From Streptomyces bambusae (GTDB lineage: Bacteria > Actinomycetota > Actinomycetes > Streptomycetales > Streptomycetaceae): a stretch of DNA of 42,830 bases. Made by a program: the position numbers and the translations under genes. The stretch is taken from assembly GCF_020532645.1 (NCBI RefSeq), contig NZ_JAJAUZ010000059.1, forward strand, positions 1 through 42,830, given 5' to 3'. A model generated the notes under the pieces. It searched no databases and had not been told where the DNA came from. It saw nothing but the letters and a program-made list of their open reading frames with translations. Numbering within the stretch: the first letter of the stretch is position 1; every line of letters begins with the position of its first letter. Below, piece by piece: positions 1 through 8,671 of the stretch.

Positions 1-60
1 GCCGCCCCCCCCCCCGGGGGGGGGGGGGCCGCGGGGGGGGGGGGGGCGGGGCCCCCCAAC
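1..60. other. Low-complexity G/C runs at contig end
   Basis: Long alternating runs of C and G with almost no other base. This is unlike the normal GC-rich sequence that follows and looks like an assembly or sequencing artefact at a contig end. No gene is seen here. Confidence 0.7.
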
Positions 61-61
61 C

Positions 62-121
62 CCCGGACCCTGCGGGGCCTTTCCCCCACCCCGCCCCTTC
101 CCGAACCGGGGCTCCGCCCCG
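62..121. repeat. Dispersed palindromic repeat, partial copy (inverted)
   Basis: This block (GACCCTGCGGGGC..., then GAACCGGGGCTCCGCCCC) is close to the reverse complement of positions 37917-37975. It is one end of the GC-rich dispersed repeat also found at 37803-37975, 40670-40830 and 42731-42790. It abuts the stop codon of the hypothetical gene at 122. Confidence 0.55.
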
Positions 122-706
122 TTACGGCCAGACCAGGCAGTACGGCTGGTGGCCCGCCTCGTGGAGGCGGATGGAGAAGTCCTGCCATTCGTGGAGGAGC
201 TGGTAGACGTCGAAGGCGTCGCGCGGCCCCCCGCGGTCGGGAACCGTGGACCAGATGAAGGCGGCCGCGCCGACGGACTCCTCGGCGATGTCCCGCAGCG
301 GGTCGACGACGGTCATCGGCAGCTTGACGACCGCGTAGTCGGGGTGGAGGACGACCAGTTCCAGCGGCGGCACCTTGTGCAGCGGTATGCCCTCGATGCC
401 GGTCAGGACCATCGCCGCCACCGTCTCCGGCTTGATCTTGGTGAACAGTCCGCCCATGCCCAGCTCGTCCCCGCCGAGCTCCTCCGGACGCATCGAGACC
501 GGTACCCGGGCGGCGGTGGCGCCGTCGGGCGCGCCGAAGTACTTGTAGGTCACCCCCATGCCGCGGCCCCCGCTCTTGCCCGCAGCCGGTACTGCTGCCG
601 CGTCCGTCGTCTTGCGCCGGTGCCTGCCGCGGCGGCCGCGGGCGCGCTCAGGACCCAGGCCGTCCAGCCCGTCGGTTCCCTCGCCCGGTCCGCCACCGCG
701 TTGCAT
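122..706 (-). CDS. Conserved hypothetical protein
   Basis: No family is recognised. The N-terminal ~55 residues are Gly/Arg-rich and probably disordered. The C-terminal ~145 residues (from MGVTYKYFG) look like a folded soluble domain with alternating hydrophobic stretches, and the protein ends ...HQPYCLVWP. No signal peptide or membrane segment is visible. ATG at 706 is preferred because a purine-rich GGTGGAG lies just upstream. A GTG at 745 (207 aa) and an ATG at 559, exactly where the folded part begins, are alternatives. It is transcribed divergently from hemL. Confidence 0.6.
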   Translation of the reverse strand: MQRGGGPGEGTDGLDGLGPERARGRRGRHRRKTTDAAAVPAAGKSGGRGMGVTYKYFGAPDGATAARVPVSMRPEELGGDELGMGGLFTKIKPETVAAMVLTGIEGIPLHKVPPLELVVLHPDYAVVKLPMTVVDPLRDIAEESVGAAAFIWSTVPDRGGPRDAFDVYQLLHEWQDFSIRLHEAGHQPYCLVWP

Positions 707-845
707 ATCTCCACCCGACTGCTCTTCCGGCCGCGCGGACCCCACCGTGCAGCCTGATCATCATGGCAGTGACCTCCCCCGCGGCACGACGGTGAAACAC
801 GATGCGCAAACACCTGTCCGCAAGACGGCCCGGGGCTCTGACACC

Positions 846-2171
846 ATGGCCGGTGTGAGCTACCCATACCAGGCCCCAGTTTCGCAGACTCTTTTCGACC
901 GGGCGGCAGTCGTGACCCCCGGCGGCGTGAACTCTCCCGTGCGCGCGTTCCGTGCCGTGGGCGGAACGCCCCGGTTCATGGTGTCCGGTACCGGTCCCTA
1001 CCTCACGGATGCCGACGGCCGCGAGTACGTGGACCTCGTCTGCTCGTGGGGACCGATGATTCTCGGCCACTCCCACCCGCAGGTGGTGGAGGCCGTGCAG
1101 GCGGCGGTCGCCCGCGGCACCTCCTTCGGCACGCCCGGTGAGGGCGAGGTCGCGCTCGCGGAGGAGATCGTGGCGCGGATCGAGCCGGTGGAGCAGGTCC
1201 GGCTGGTGTCTTCCGGTACGGAGGCCACGATGTCGGCGATCCGGCTCGCGCGCGGGTTCACCGGGCGGGCCAAGGTCGTGAAGTTCGCCGGCTGCTACCA
1301 CGGGCACGTGGACGCGCTGCTGGCCGCGGCCGGGTCGGGCCTGGCGACGTTCGCGCTGCCGGACACCCCCGGGGTGACGGGCGCGCAGGCCGGGGACACG
1401 ATCGTGCTCCCGTACAACGACCTGGAGTCGGTGCGGGCGGCGTTCGCGGCGCACCCCGGCGAGATCGCGTGCGTGATCACCGAGGCGGCCCCGGGCAACA
1501 TGGGCGTGGTCACCCCGGCCGAGGGCTTCAACCAGGGTCTGGCGGACCTGTGCCGGGAGAACGGCGCGCTGTACATCTCCGACGAGGTGATGACCGGTTT
1601 CCGTACCAGCCGGGCTGGCTGGTACGGGGTGGACGGCGTGAAGCCGGACCTGATGACCTTCGGCAAGGTCATGGGCGGCGGTTTCCCGGCGGCGGCGTTC
1701 GGCGGCCGGGCGGACGTGATGGCGCACCTGGCGCCGGCGGGCCCGGTGTACCAGGCGGGCACGCTGTCCGGGAACCCGGTGGCGACGGCCGCGGGCCTGG
1801 CGCAGCTGCGGCTGCTGGACGAGGCGGCGTACGCGAAGGTGGACGCGGTGTCGGCGGAGATCCAGGGGCTGGTGACGGGCGCGCTGGCCAAGGAGGGCGT
1901 GGCGCACCGGCTGCAGACCGCGTCCAACATGTTCTCGGTGTTCTTCACCGCGGACGAGGTGCGCAACTACGACGACGCGAAGAAGCAGGAGGCCTTCCGG
2001 TTCAACGCGTTCTTCCACTCGATGCTGGCGGACGGCGTGTACCTGCCGCCGTCGGCGTTCGAGTCGTGGTTCGTGTCGACGGCGCACGACGAGCGGGCGG
2101 TGGAGCGGATCGCGGCCGCGCTGCCGGCGGCGGCGCGTGCGGCGGCCGAGGCCACGGGGGCCGGCGCATGA
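846..2171 (+). CDS. hemL: Glutamate-1-semialdehyde 2,1-aminomutase
   Basis: HemL isomerises glutamate-1-semialdehyde to 5-aminolevulinate, the tetrapyrrole precursor, in the cytosol with PLP. The 441-aa length is normal for this class III aminotransferase-fold enzyme. Visible family features are TPGGVNSPVRAF near the N-terminus, the SSGTEATMSAIRLAR cofactor region, DEVMTGFR, and the PLP lysine in FGKVMGGGFP (about K274). The start could be ATG 846 or GTG 855 (giving VSYPYQAP, which fits family N-termini); neither has a strong ribosome binding site. The stop overlaps the ATG of the phosphatase gene (ATGA), so the two are translationally coupled. The haem link fits the cytochrome c maturation genes downstream. 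Confidence 0.93.
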   Translation: MAGVSYPYQAPVSQTLFDRAAVVTPGGVNSPVRAFRAVGGTPRFMVSGTGPYLTDADGREYVDLVCSWGPMILGHSHPQVVEAVQAAVARGTSFGTPGEGEVALAEEIVARIEPVEQVRLVSSGTEATMSAIRLARGFTGRAKVVKFAGCYHGHVDALLAAAGSGLATFALPDTPGVTGAQAGDTIVLPYNDLESVRAAFAAHPGEIACVITEAAPGNMGVVTPAEGFNQGLADLCRENGALYISDEVMTGFRTSRAGWYGVDGVKPDLMTFGKVMGGGFPAAAFGGRADVMAHLAPAGPVYQAGTLSGNPVATAAGLAQLRLLDEAAYAKVDAVSAEIQGLVTGALAKEGVAHRLQTASNMFSVFFTADEVRNYDDAKKQEAFRFNAFFHSMLADGVYLPPSAFESWFVSTAHDERAVERIAAALPAAARAAAEATGAGA

Positions 2172-2842
2172 GCGAGATCACGGTCGTCCACCTGATGCGG
2201 CACGGCGAGGTGCACAACCCGGACGGGGTGCTGTACGGCCGGCGGGCCGGCTACCACCTGTCGGAGCTGGGCCGGCAGATGGCCGACCGGGTGGCGGAGC
2301 ACCTGGAGGGCCGGGACATCACGCACGTGGTGGCCTCGCCTCTGGAGCGGGCGCAGGAGACGGCGGCGCCGATCGCGAAGAGCCACGGGCTGGACCTGGC
2401 GACGGACGCCCGGCTGCTGGAGGCGGAGAACGTCTTCGAGGGCAAGACGTTCGGCGTCGGTGACGGTGCGCTGCGCAAGCCGGGCAACTGGAAGCACCTG
2501 ACGAACCCGTTCCGCCCGTCGTGGGGGGAGCCGTACATCGAGCAGGTCGTGCGGATGATGGGGGCGCTGGAGGCGGCCCGGGACGCGGCCCGCGGGCACG
2601 AGGCGGTGGCGGTCAGCCACCAGCTGCCGATCTGGATCGTGCGGAGCTTCGCGGAGAAGCGGCGGCTGTGGCACGACCCGCGGCGCCGGCAGTGCACGCT
2701 GGCCTCGCTGACGTCGTTCACGTTCGACGGCGACGCGCTGGTGTCGGTGGGGTACAGCGAGCCGGCGCGGGACCTGGTGCCGGCCCACCTGCTGGCAGGT
2801 GCGAAGCCGGTGAAGGGGAAGTCGAAGGCGTTCGGCGCCTGA
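2168..2842 (+). CDS. Histidine phosphatase family protein (phosphoglycerate mutase-like)
   Basis: A 224-aa branch-1 histidine phosphatase. The phospho-acceptor motif LMRHGE is at residues 9-14 (RHG 11-13). The second catalytic His is in AVSHQLPIW, and SPLERAQETA is the usual phosphate-pocket motif. The family covers phosphoglycerate mutases and many small-molecule phosphatases, so the substrate cannot be read from sequence. Its ATG overlaps the hemL stop codon, implying co-translation. A strong hairpin follows the gene, so hemL and this gene probably form a two-gene unit. Confidence 0.88.
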   Translation: MSEITVVHLMRHGEVHNPDGVLYGRRAGYHLSELGRQMADRVAEHLEGRDITHVVASPLERAQETAAPIAKSHGLDLATDARLLEAENVFEGKTFGVGDGALRKPGNWKHLTNPFRPSWGEPYIEQVVRMMGALEAARDAARGHEAVAVSHQLPIWIVRSFAEKRRLWHDPRRRQCTLASLTSFTFDGDALVSVGYSEPARDLVPAHLLAGAKPVKGKSKAFGA

Positions 2843-2854
2843 TGGCGTGCGGGG

Positions 2855-2881
2855 GGCCGCCGGCCGGGCCGGCCGGCGGCC
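2855..2881 (+). terminator. Hairpin terminator after phosphatase gene
   Basis: Perfect 11-bp inverted repeat GGCCGCCGGCC / GGCCGGCGGCC around a 5-nt loop, 12 nt after the stop codon. It has no T-run, as is common in GC-rich actinobacteria. Confidence 0.6.
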
Positions 2882-3013
2882 GATCCCCGATCGTTACCGG
2901 CTTTGCCAAATGAACACCGGCCGTGCGGGAACCACCGTATCGAGGCCTCCGCTCCTACCAATTGTCCGTTTATATGGACGCGGTGAGGGCCTCGGGAGCA
3001 ACGGGACGGTGGC

Positions 3014-4240
3014 ATGGGCGGGATCAGTCGACGTGGTGTGCTGGGACTGGGCCTGGGGGCGGCGGCCGCGTTCGGCGTCGCGGGCTGCAGCGGCGGAGCA
3101 TCCGGCTCCGGTGCCCTCGGCACCGGCAAGGGCGGCAAGGAGAAGCCGAGCGGCCCGGCTCCCCGGCCGATAGGCGACGGGTCGACCGCGGACACCGGGC
3201 CGCAGCCGCACCAGCCGCCCAAAGCGGTGCCGCTGCAGCCGGGCGAGACCCCGCCGCAGTTCGTGGTGTTCAGCTGGGACGGCGCGGGCGAGGTCGGCAA
3301 CGGCCTTTTCCCGCGGTTCCTGAAGGTGGCCAAGGACCACGGCGCGGCCATGACGTTCTTCCTCTCCGGCATCTACCTGCTGCCGGAGTCCAAGAAGAGC
3401 CTCTACCGGCCGCCGAACAACCCCGTCGGCGCCTCCGACATCGGCTACCTCAAGGACGAGAACATCCGCCGGACCCTGCAGAACGTCCGGCAGGCCTGGC
3501 TCGACGGCCACGAGATAGGCACCCACTTCAACGGGCACTTCTGCGGCGGCTCCGGCTCCGTCGGCAACTGGACCCCGGCGGACTGGCAGAACGAGATCGA
3601 CCAGGCCAAGTCGTTCGTGAAGAACTGGCGGACCCACACCGGGTTCACCGACCTGGAGCCGCTGCCGTTCGACTACGACAAGGAACTGACGGGCGGCCGC
3701 ACGCCCTGCCTGCTCGGCCAGGACAAACTGCTGCCGACTGCCGAGAAGCTGGGCTGGCGCTACGACGCCAGTTCCTCGGGGGGTCTCCAGATGTGGCCGG
3801 CGAAGAAGGGCACGGTGTGGGACCTGCCGCTCCAGGGCATCCCGTTCCCCGGCCACTCCTTCGAGGTCCTGTCCATGGACTACAACATCCTGGCGAACCA
3901 GTCGAAGAACACCACGAACGGCGTTCCGGCCCGCTACCCGGCCTGGCGCAAGCAGGCCACCGGCGCCTACCTCAACGGCTTCCGGCGGGCCTACGAGTCC
4001 AACCGCGCGCCCTTCTTCATCGGCAACCACTTCGAGCAGTGGAACGGCGGGATCTACATGGACGCCGTCGAGGAAGCCCTCAAAGCCATGGCGGACAAAA
4101 AGGACGTACGGCTCGTATCCTTCCGGCAGTTCGTGGACTGGCTCGACGTCCAGGACCCCAAGGTGCTCGCAAAACTCCGCGCCCTGACCCCCGGCCAGGC
4201 CCCCGCCGGCGGCTGGAAGTCCTACCTCGCGGCGGCCTGA
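3014..4240 (+). CDS. Tat-exported lipoprotein, polysaccharide deacetylase-like
   Basis: The 408-aa protein starts with a twin-arginine signal (SRRGVLGLGLG, RR at 6-7) and a lipobox VAGC (C25), followed by a Gly/Ser/Pro-rich linker. The body has NodB-fold hallmarks: FVVFSWDGAG (D89), TFFLSGIYLL, and HEIGTHFNGH, which gives an H171-x3-H175 metal pair. Motif 1 has a single Asp where active deacetylases usually have two (F-D-D), so activity may be altered or absent. It probably sits outside the cell on a lipid anchor and acts on cell-wall or surface glycan. It lies between the hemL unit and the cytochrome c maturation operon, flanked by hairpins on both sides, so it is probably a separate unit. 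Confidence 0.75.
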   Translation: MGGISRRGVLGLGLGAAAAFGVAGCSGGASGSGALGTGKGGKEKPSGPAPRPIGDGSTADTGPQPHQPPKAVPLQPGETPPQFVVFSWDGAGEVGNGLFPRFLKVAKDHGAAMTFFLSGIYLLPESKKSLYRPPNNPVGASDIGYLKDENIRRTLQNVRQAWLDGHEIGTHFNGHFCGGSGSVGNWTPADWQNEIDQAKSFVKNWRTHTGFTDLEPLPFDYDKELTGGRTPCLLGQDKLLPTAEKLGWRYDASSSGGLQMWPAKKGTVWDLPLQGIPFPGHSFEVLSMDYNILANQSKNTTNGVPARYPAWRKQATGAYLNGFRRAYESNRAPFFIGNHFEQWNGGIYMDAVEEALKAMADKKDVRLVSFRQFVDWLDVQDPKVLAKLRALTPGQAPAGGWKSYLAAA

Positions 4241-4253
4241 CCTCGGCCTTCGA

Positions 4254-4268
4254 ACCCCCTCGGGGGGT
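4254..4268 (+). terminator. Short hairpin after deacetylase-like gene
   Basis: ACCCCC-TCG-GGGGGT, a 6-bp perfect stem with a 3-nt loop, 13 nt after the stop codon and before the cytochrome c maturation operon. Confidence 0.4.
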
Positions 4269-4306
4269 GCGGAAGATCCATAAAACGCCCATGCGAAACT
4301 TTTCAC

Positions 4307-4933
4307 ATGAGCCTTAGCCGCGCCCCCCGACGCCGCCGCTCGACCAGCGGCCGCGCCCTCCTGCTGACCGCGGTGACCGCCGTGGGCGCCCTCACCCTGA
4401 CGGCCTGCGGCGAATCGGAAGTCGGCGGCGCCTCCAGGGGCTCCGGCACCAACTTCGTCACCAGCAAGGACACCGGCACCTCCACCGTCGCCAAGGGCAA
4501 GCGGACCCCCGCCCCCAAGCTCGACGGCAAGACCGTCGACGGCGGTACCCTCGACGTCGCCGACCTCAAGGGCAAGGTCGTCGTCCTCAACGTCTGGGGC
4601 TCCTGGTGCGCGCCCTGCCGGGCCGAGGCCCCGCACTTCGCGAAGGTGGCCAAGGACCTCAAGCCCAAGGGCGTCGAGTTCGTCGGGATCAACATCCGCA
4701 ACACGCCGCAGGCCGCCCAGGCCTTCGACGACCGGTTCGGGATTCCCTACCCGAGCCTGCACGACCCGGACAGCAAGCTCCTGCTGCGCTTCCCCAAGGG
4801 CACCCTGAGCCTGCAGACCATCCCCTCCACCCTGGTCCTCGACCGGGAGGGCAAGATCGCCGCCCGCGCGCTCATCGGCCTCAACGAAGAGCAGCTGCGC
4901 AAGATGATCGACCCCGTCGCGGCCGAGAAGTGA
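4307..4933 (+). CDS. resA: TlpA/ResA-like thiol-disulfide oxidoreductase lipoprotein
   Basis: Membrane-anchored extracytoplasmic thioredoxin that keeps apocytochrome c haem-binding cysteines reduced. The protein is 208 aa, with a basic N-terminus, a hydrophobic stretch and lipobox LTAC (C34). The TlpA/AhpC-type domain carries WGSWCAPC, with redox cysteines C101 and C104, and FVGINIRNTPQAAQAF, typical of the ResA/TlpA insertion. A cis-Pro loop follows (QTIPSTLVLD). It is the first gene of a block continuing with ccdA 16 bp downstream, then resB and ccsA, which supports the role in cytochrome c maturation. Confidence 0.88.
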   Translation: MSLSRAPRRRRSTSGRALLLTAVTAVGALTLTACGESEVGGASRGSGTNFVTSKDTGTSTVAKGKRTPAPKLDGKTVDGGTLDVADLKGKVVVLNVWGSWCAPCRAEAPHFAKVAKDLKPKGVEFVGINIRNTPQAAQAFDDRFGIPYPSLHDPDSKLLLRFPKGTLSLQTIPSTLVLDREGKIAARALIGLNEEQLRKMIDPVAAEK

Positions 4934-4949
4934 GCGGGGAAACCGACCC

Positions 4950-5708
4950 GTGCTGACGCTCGCCGTCGAGCCGAACCAGACCGTCATGAGCGGGGCCCTG
5001 ATACTGGCCCTGCCCATCGCGCTGCTGGCCGGCCTCGTCTCCTTCTTCTCGCCCTGCGTGCTGCCGCTCGTCCCCGGATACCTCTCGTACGTCACCGGCG
5101 TCAGCGGCTCCGACCTCGCCCAGGCCCGCCGCGGCCGGATGGTGGCCGGCGCCGGGCTCTTCGTCCTCGGCTTCACCGCCGTCTTCGTCTCCGGCGGCGC
5201 CCTCTTCGGGTTCTTCGGCGACACCCTCCAGGAACACCGGGAGATCATCTCCCGGGTCCTCGGCGGCGTGGTGATCCTGCTCGGCTTCTTCTTCATGGGC
5301 TGGATCCCCGGCGTCACCATGCGGGAGTTCCGCTTCCACAAGAAGCCGGCCGCCGGACTCGCCGGCGCGCCCGTCCTCGGGGTGCTGTTCGGGATCGGCT
5401 GGACGCCCTGCATGGGCCCCACCCTCGGCGCCCTCACCACCCTGTCCCTGGACCAGGCCAGCGCCGGCCGGGCCGCCCTGCTGACCGTCGTCTACTGCCT
5501 CGGTCTCGGCGTCCCGTTCATCCTGACGGCCATCGCGTTCCGCAAGGCGCTCGGCGCGTTCGGGTGGGTCAAGAAGCACTACGCCTGGGTGATGCGCATC
5601 GGCGGCGGCATGCTGATCCTCACCGGTCTGCTGCTCGTCACAGGTGTGTGGAACACACTCGTCAGCGAGATGCAGGTGTGGACCAACGGTTTCACGGTGG
5701 GGATCTAG
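4950..5708 (+). CDS. ccdA: Cytochrome c biogenesis protein CcdA
   Basis: CcdA passes electrons from cytosolic thioredoxin across the membrane to ResA-type proteins. The 252-aa polytopic protein (about six membrane segments) has the paired redox cysteines in FFSPCVLPLVPGY (C36) and GIGWTPCMGPTLGA (C154), both diagnostic of the DsbD/CcdA membrane domain. The start is GTG 4950; ATG 4986 (residue 13) is an alternative. It lies 16 bp after the resA-like gene and 17 bp before resB. Confidence 0.92.
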   Translation: MLTLAVEPNQTVMSGALILALPIALLAGLVSFFSPCVLPLVPGYLSYVTGVSGSDLAQARRGRMVAGAGLFVLGFTAVFVSGGALFGFFGDTLQEHREIISRVLGGVVILLGFFFMGWIPGVTMREFRFHKKPAAGLAGAPVLGVLFGIGWTPCMGPTLGALTTLSLDQASAGRAALLTVVYCLGLGVPFILTAIAFRKALGAFGWVKKHYAWVMRIGGGMLILTGLLLVTGVWNTLVSEMQVWTNGFTVGI

Positions 5709-5725
5709 CGAATGAGCACGCGCGT

Positions 5726-7516
5726 ATGAGTACGACCGACAACACGAGCACCCCGGTCGCCGGACCGGACGGGGCGGCCGACGAGGCGACGGACGAGGCG
5801 ACGGACGAGGCGACGGCCGAGCAGACGGCCGACCGGGCGGCCGAGGAGGCCGCCACCGCGCTGTCCACCGCGCCCCGCGAGGACACCACCGGCCCCGCGG
5901 CCGCCGGCGTCCTCGGCATGCTCCGCTGGACCTGGCACCAGCTCACCTCCATGCGGGTGGCGCTGATCCTCCTGCTGCTGCTCTCCCTCGGCTCCATCCC
6001 GGGCTCGCTCGTCCCGCAGTCCAACGTGGACGAGCTGAAGGTCGCCCAGTGGAAGGACACCCACGAGACCTGGGTGCCGCTGTTCGAGAAGCTCCAGCTC
6101 TTCGACGTCTACAGCTCGGTGTGGTTCTCCGCGATCTACATCCTGCTGTTCGTCTCCCTCATCGGCTGCATCGTGCCGCGCACCTGGAAGTTCGTCGGCG
6201 AACTCCGCGGCCGCCCGGTGCGCACCCCCAAGCGGCTCGACCGGATGCCCGCCTACGCGGTCTGGCGCACCGAGGCCGAGCCCGAGGCCGTACTCGCCGC
6301 CGCCCGGCAGGTCCTGAAGGGCAGCCGGTTCCGGCACGACCTGACCGGCGACTCGGTCACCGGCGAGAAGGGCTACCTGCGCGAGGCTGGGAACCTGATC
6401 TTCCACATCGCGCTCATCGTGATGCTCGTGGCCTTCGCCGCCGGCCAGCTCTACAAGTCGGAGGGCGGCAAGCTCGTCGTCCGCGGCACCGGGTTCTCGA
6501 ACACGATGACCCAGTACGACGACTTCCGCTCCGGCAGCCTCTTCAAGCGCGACGACCTGCCGCCGTTCAGCTTCACCCTCGACCGGTTCGACGCCACCTA
6601 CGAGCGCACCGGCCCGCAGAAGGGCACCCCGCGCACCTTCGCCGCGCAGGTCACCTACAGCAAGGGCGCGTTCGGCACCCCGCAGAAGGCGTCGATCGAG
6701 GTCAACAAGCCGCTCGACATCGACGGCTCGAAGGTCTACCTGATCGGCCACGGCTACGCGCCGATCGTCTCGGTGACCGACCCCCGCGGCAAGGTGATCT
6801 TCAAGGAGGCGGTGCCGGTCCTGCCGATCGACTCCAACATCACCTCCACCGGCGCCATCAAGGTCACCGACGGCTACCGCGACAAGAGCGGCAAGCAGGA
6901 GCAGCTCGGCTTCAACGCCTTCTTCGTGCCGACGTTCGCCGGCGTCGGCAAGGGCCAGATGTTCTCCCAGTTCCCCGCCCTGGACTTCCCCGTGCTCGCG
7001 CTCAGCGCGTACCACGGCAGCCTCGGCGTGGACTCCGGCCTGCCGCAGAACGTGTACCGGCTCAACAAGGACAAGATGCAGGAGTTCAAGGACAAGGACG
7101 GGCAGCTGTTCAAGCAGCGGCTGCTGCCCGGCGAGTCCATGACCCTGCCGAACGGCGCCGGCACCGTGAAGTTTGAGGGCGTCGAGCGCTGGGCCTCCTT
7201 CCAGATCTCCCAGCAGCCCGGCAACGGCCTCGCGCTCGCGGGCGCCGTCGCCGCCGTGCTGGGCCTGGCCGGCTCCCTGTTCATCCAGCGCCGCCGGGTC
7301 TGGGTCCGCGCCCGGCGCGGCGCCGACGGCACCACCCTCGTCGAGATGGCCGGCCTCGGCCGCAGCGAGTCCGCCAGGCTCCCCGAGGAGCTGGCCGGCC
7401 TGGCCGCCGCCCTGAGCACCGAAGCCCCCATCGCACCCGAGCCGGAGCCCGACGCGGCCGAGGCCGGCACCGAAGCCCCTGCAAGTCCTGCCCACGCAGA
7501 AGGAGAGCGCGGATGA
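5726..7516 (+). CDS. resB: Cytochrome c biogenesis protein ResB (Ccs1)
   Basis: With CcsA, ResB forms the system II synthase that exports haem and attaches it to apocytochrome c. The 596-aa protein has an acidic, Ala/Thr/Glu-rich cytosolic N-terminus (residues 1-60). This is followed by membrane segments around VALILLLLLSLGSIPGS, FSAIYILLFVSLIGCIV and LIFHIALIVMLVAFAAG, a large extracytoplasmic domain, and a last segment GLALAGAVAAVLGLAGSLF. The C-terminal tail is again Ala/Glu/Pro-rich. The stop overlaps the ccsA start (ATGA). The N-terminal tail contains a threefold DEAT repeat. Confidence 0.92.
   Translation: MSTTDNTSTPVAGPDGAADEATDEATDEATAEQTADRAAEEAATALSTAPREDTTGPAAAGVLGMLRWTWHQLTSMRVALILLLLLSLGSIPGSLVPQSNVDELKVAQWKDTHETWVPLFEKLQLFDVYSSVWFSAIYILLFVSLIGCIVPRTWKFVGELRGRPVRTPKRLDRMPAYAVWRTEAEPEAVLAAARQVLKGSRFRHDLTGDSVTGEKGYLREAGNLIFHIALIVMLVAFAAGQLYKSEGGKLVVRGTGFSNTMTQYDDFRSGSLFKRDDLPPFSFTLDRFDATYERTGPQKGTPRTFAAQVTYSKGAFGTPQKASIEVNKPLDIDGSKVYLIGHGYAPIVSVTDPRGKVIFKEAVPVLPIDSNITSTGAIKVTDGYRDKSGKQEQLGFNAFFVPTFAGVGKGQMFSQFPALDFPVLALSAYHGSLGVDSGLPQNVYRLNKDKMQEFKDKDGQLFKQRLLPGESMTLPNGAGTVKFEGVERWASFQISQQPGNGLALAGAVAAVLGLAGSLFIQRRRVWVRARRGADGTTLVEMAGLGRSESARLPEELAGLAAALSTEAPIAPEPEPDAAEAGTEAPASPAHAEGERG
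5780..5815 (+). repeat. Three tandem 12-bp units in resB
   Basis: GACGAGGCGACG repeated three times without change, encoding (DEAT)3 in the disordered N-terminal tail of ResB. It probably varies in copy number by slippage. Confidence 0.75.
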
Positions 7517-8595
7517 CCCCGCTCGCAGTCGCCGCCAACGAGAACCTGGCGCACATCAGCAACGTGCTGGTCTATTCGTCGATGGCGGTCTACACGCTCG
7601 CCTTCTTCGCCCACATCGCCGAATGGGTCTTCGGCAGCCGCAGCAAGGTCGGCCGCACCGCCGCCGCCCTGACCGGCGCGGCGGCCGCCGCGGCCCCGGC
7701 CGTACAGGTGCGGGGCAAGGGCGGGACCACCGCCGTCCTCGACCGGCCGCAGGTCGTCACCCGCGCCGGCGCCGGCAGCCGGGACCTGCCGGACGGGCCC
7801 GGCGCGGCCGGCGGCACCGAGAAGGGCGACCTGTACGGGCGGATCGCCGTCTCGCTGACCGCCCTCGGCTTCCTCGTCGAGGCAGGCGGCGTGGTCACCC
7901 GCGCGATGTCCGTGCAGCGTGCCCCCTGGGGCAACATGTACGAGTTCTCGATCACCTTCTCCACGGTGGCCGTCGGCGCGTACCTGGTGCTCCTCGCGGC
8001 GAAGAAGAACGTGCGCTGGATGGGCCTGATCCTGGTCACCACCGTGCTGCTGGACCTCGGCGTGGCCACCACCTGGCTCTACACCGACAGCGACCAGCTG
8101 GTGCCGGCGCTGCACTCGTACTGGCTGTGGATCCACGTCTCCACCGCGATCATCTGCGGTGCCGTCTTCTACATCGGCGCCGCGGGCACCCTGCTCTACC
8201 TGTTCCGCGACTCCTACGAGAGCAAGCTGGAGCAGGGCGGGCAGCCCGGCCGGTTCGCGACCTCGGTGCTGGAGCGGCTGCCGTCGTCGGCCTCGCTCGA
8301 CAAGTTCGCGTACCGGATCAACGCGGCGGTCTTCCCGCTGTGGACGTTCACGATCATCGCCGGCGCGATCTGGGCCGGCGACGCCTGGGGCCGCTACTGG
8401 GGCTGGGACCCCAAGGAGGTCTGGTCGTTCGTCACCTGGGTCGCGTACGCCTGCTACCTGCACGCCCGCGCCACCGCCGGCTGGAAGGGCCGCAAGGCCG
8501 CCTACCTGGCGCTCTTCGCCTTCGCCTGCTGGATCTGGAACTACTACGGCGTGAACATCCTGCTCAACGGCAAGCACTCGTACGCGGGCGTCTGA
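7513..8595 (+). CDS. ccsB: Cytochrome c biogenesis protein CcsA/CcsB
   Basis: Haem-handling partner of ResB in the system II cytochrome c synthase. The 360-aa polytopic protein has the tryptophan-rich haem signature WGWDPKEVWSFVTW (about residues 296-309) and flanking conserved histidines such as SYWLWIHVSTA and NGKHSYAGV. The first membrane segment (residues 15-35) is followed by a long Ala/Gly-rich cytosolic stretch to about residue 105. The start codon overlaps the resB stop, indicating coupling. This is the last gene of the resA-ccdA-resB-ccsA operon. Confidence 0.93.
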   Translation: MTPLAVAANENLAHISNVLVYSSMAVYTLAFFAHIAEWVFGSRSKVGRTAAALTGAAAAAAPAVQVRGKGGTTAVLDRPQVVTRAGAGSRDLPDGPGAAGGTEKGDLYGRIAVSLTALGFLVEAGGVVTRAMSVQRAPWGNMYEFSITFSTVAVGAYLVLLAAKKNVRWMGLILVTTVLLDLGVATTWLYTDSDQLVPALHSYWLWIHVSTAIICGAVFYIGAAGTLLYLFRDSYESKLEQGGQPGRFATSVLERLPSSASLDKFAYRINAAVFPLWTFTIIAGAIWAGDAWGRYWGWDPKEVWSFVTWVAYACYLHARATAGWKGRKAAYLALFAFACWIWNYYGVNILLNGKHSYAGV

Positions 8596-8671
8596 CCCCG
8601 CCGCACACCGCCCGTACCGGCGGCCGCGCCCCTGAGGTGCGCGGTCGCCCGTACGGAGTAACGCTGGTGCC

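Noticed and set aside
1..60. G/C runs as quadruplex or origin-like sequence
   Set aside because: Both window ends show unnatural homopolymers; assembly artefact is the simpler explanation.
648..2087. 479-aa open frame antisense to hemL
   Set aside because: Arg/His-rich composition typical of shadow frames in GC-rich genes; hemL on the other strand is unmistakable.
2894..5440. 848-aa open frame antisense to the deacetylase-like, resA and ccdA genes
   Set aside because: No domain, skewed composition, and it crosses three well-supported genes and their hairpins.
5705..7495. 596-aa open frame antisense to resB
   Set aside because: A mirror of resB third-position GC bias; rich in Gly, Ala, Val, Arg without motifs.
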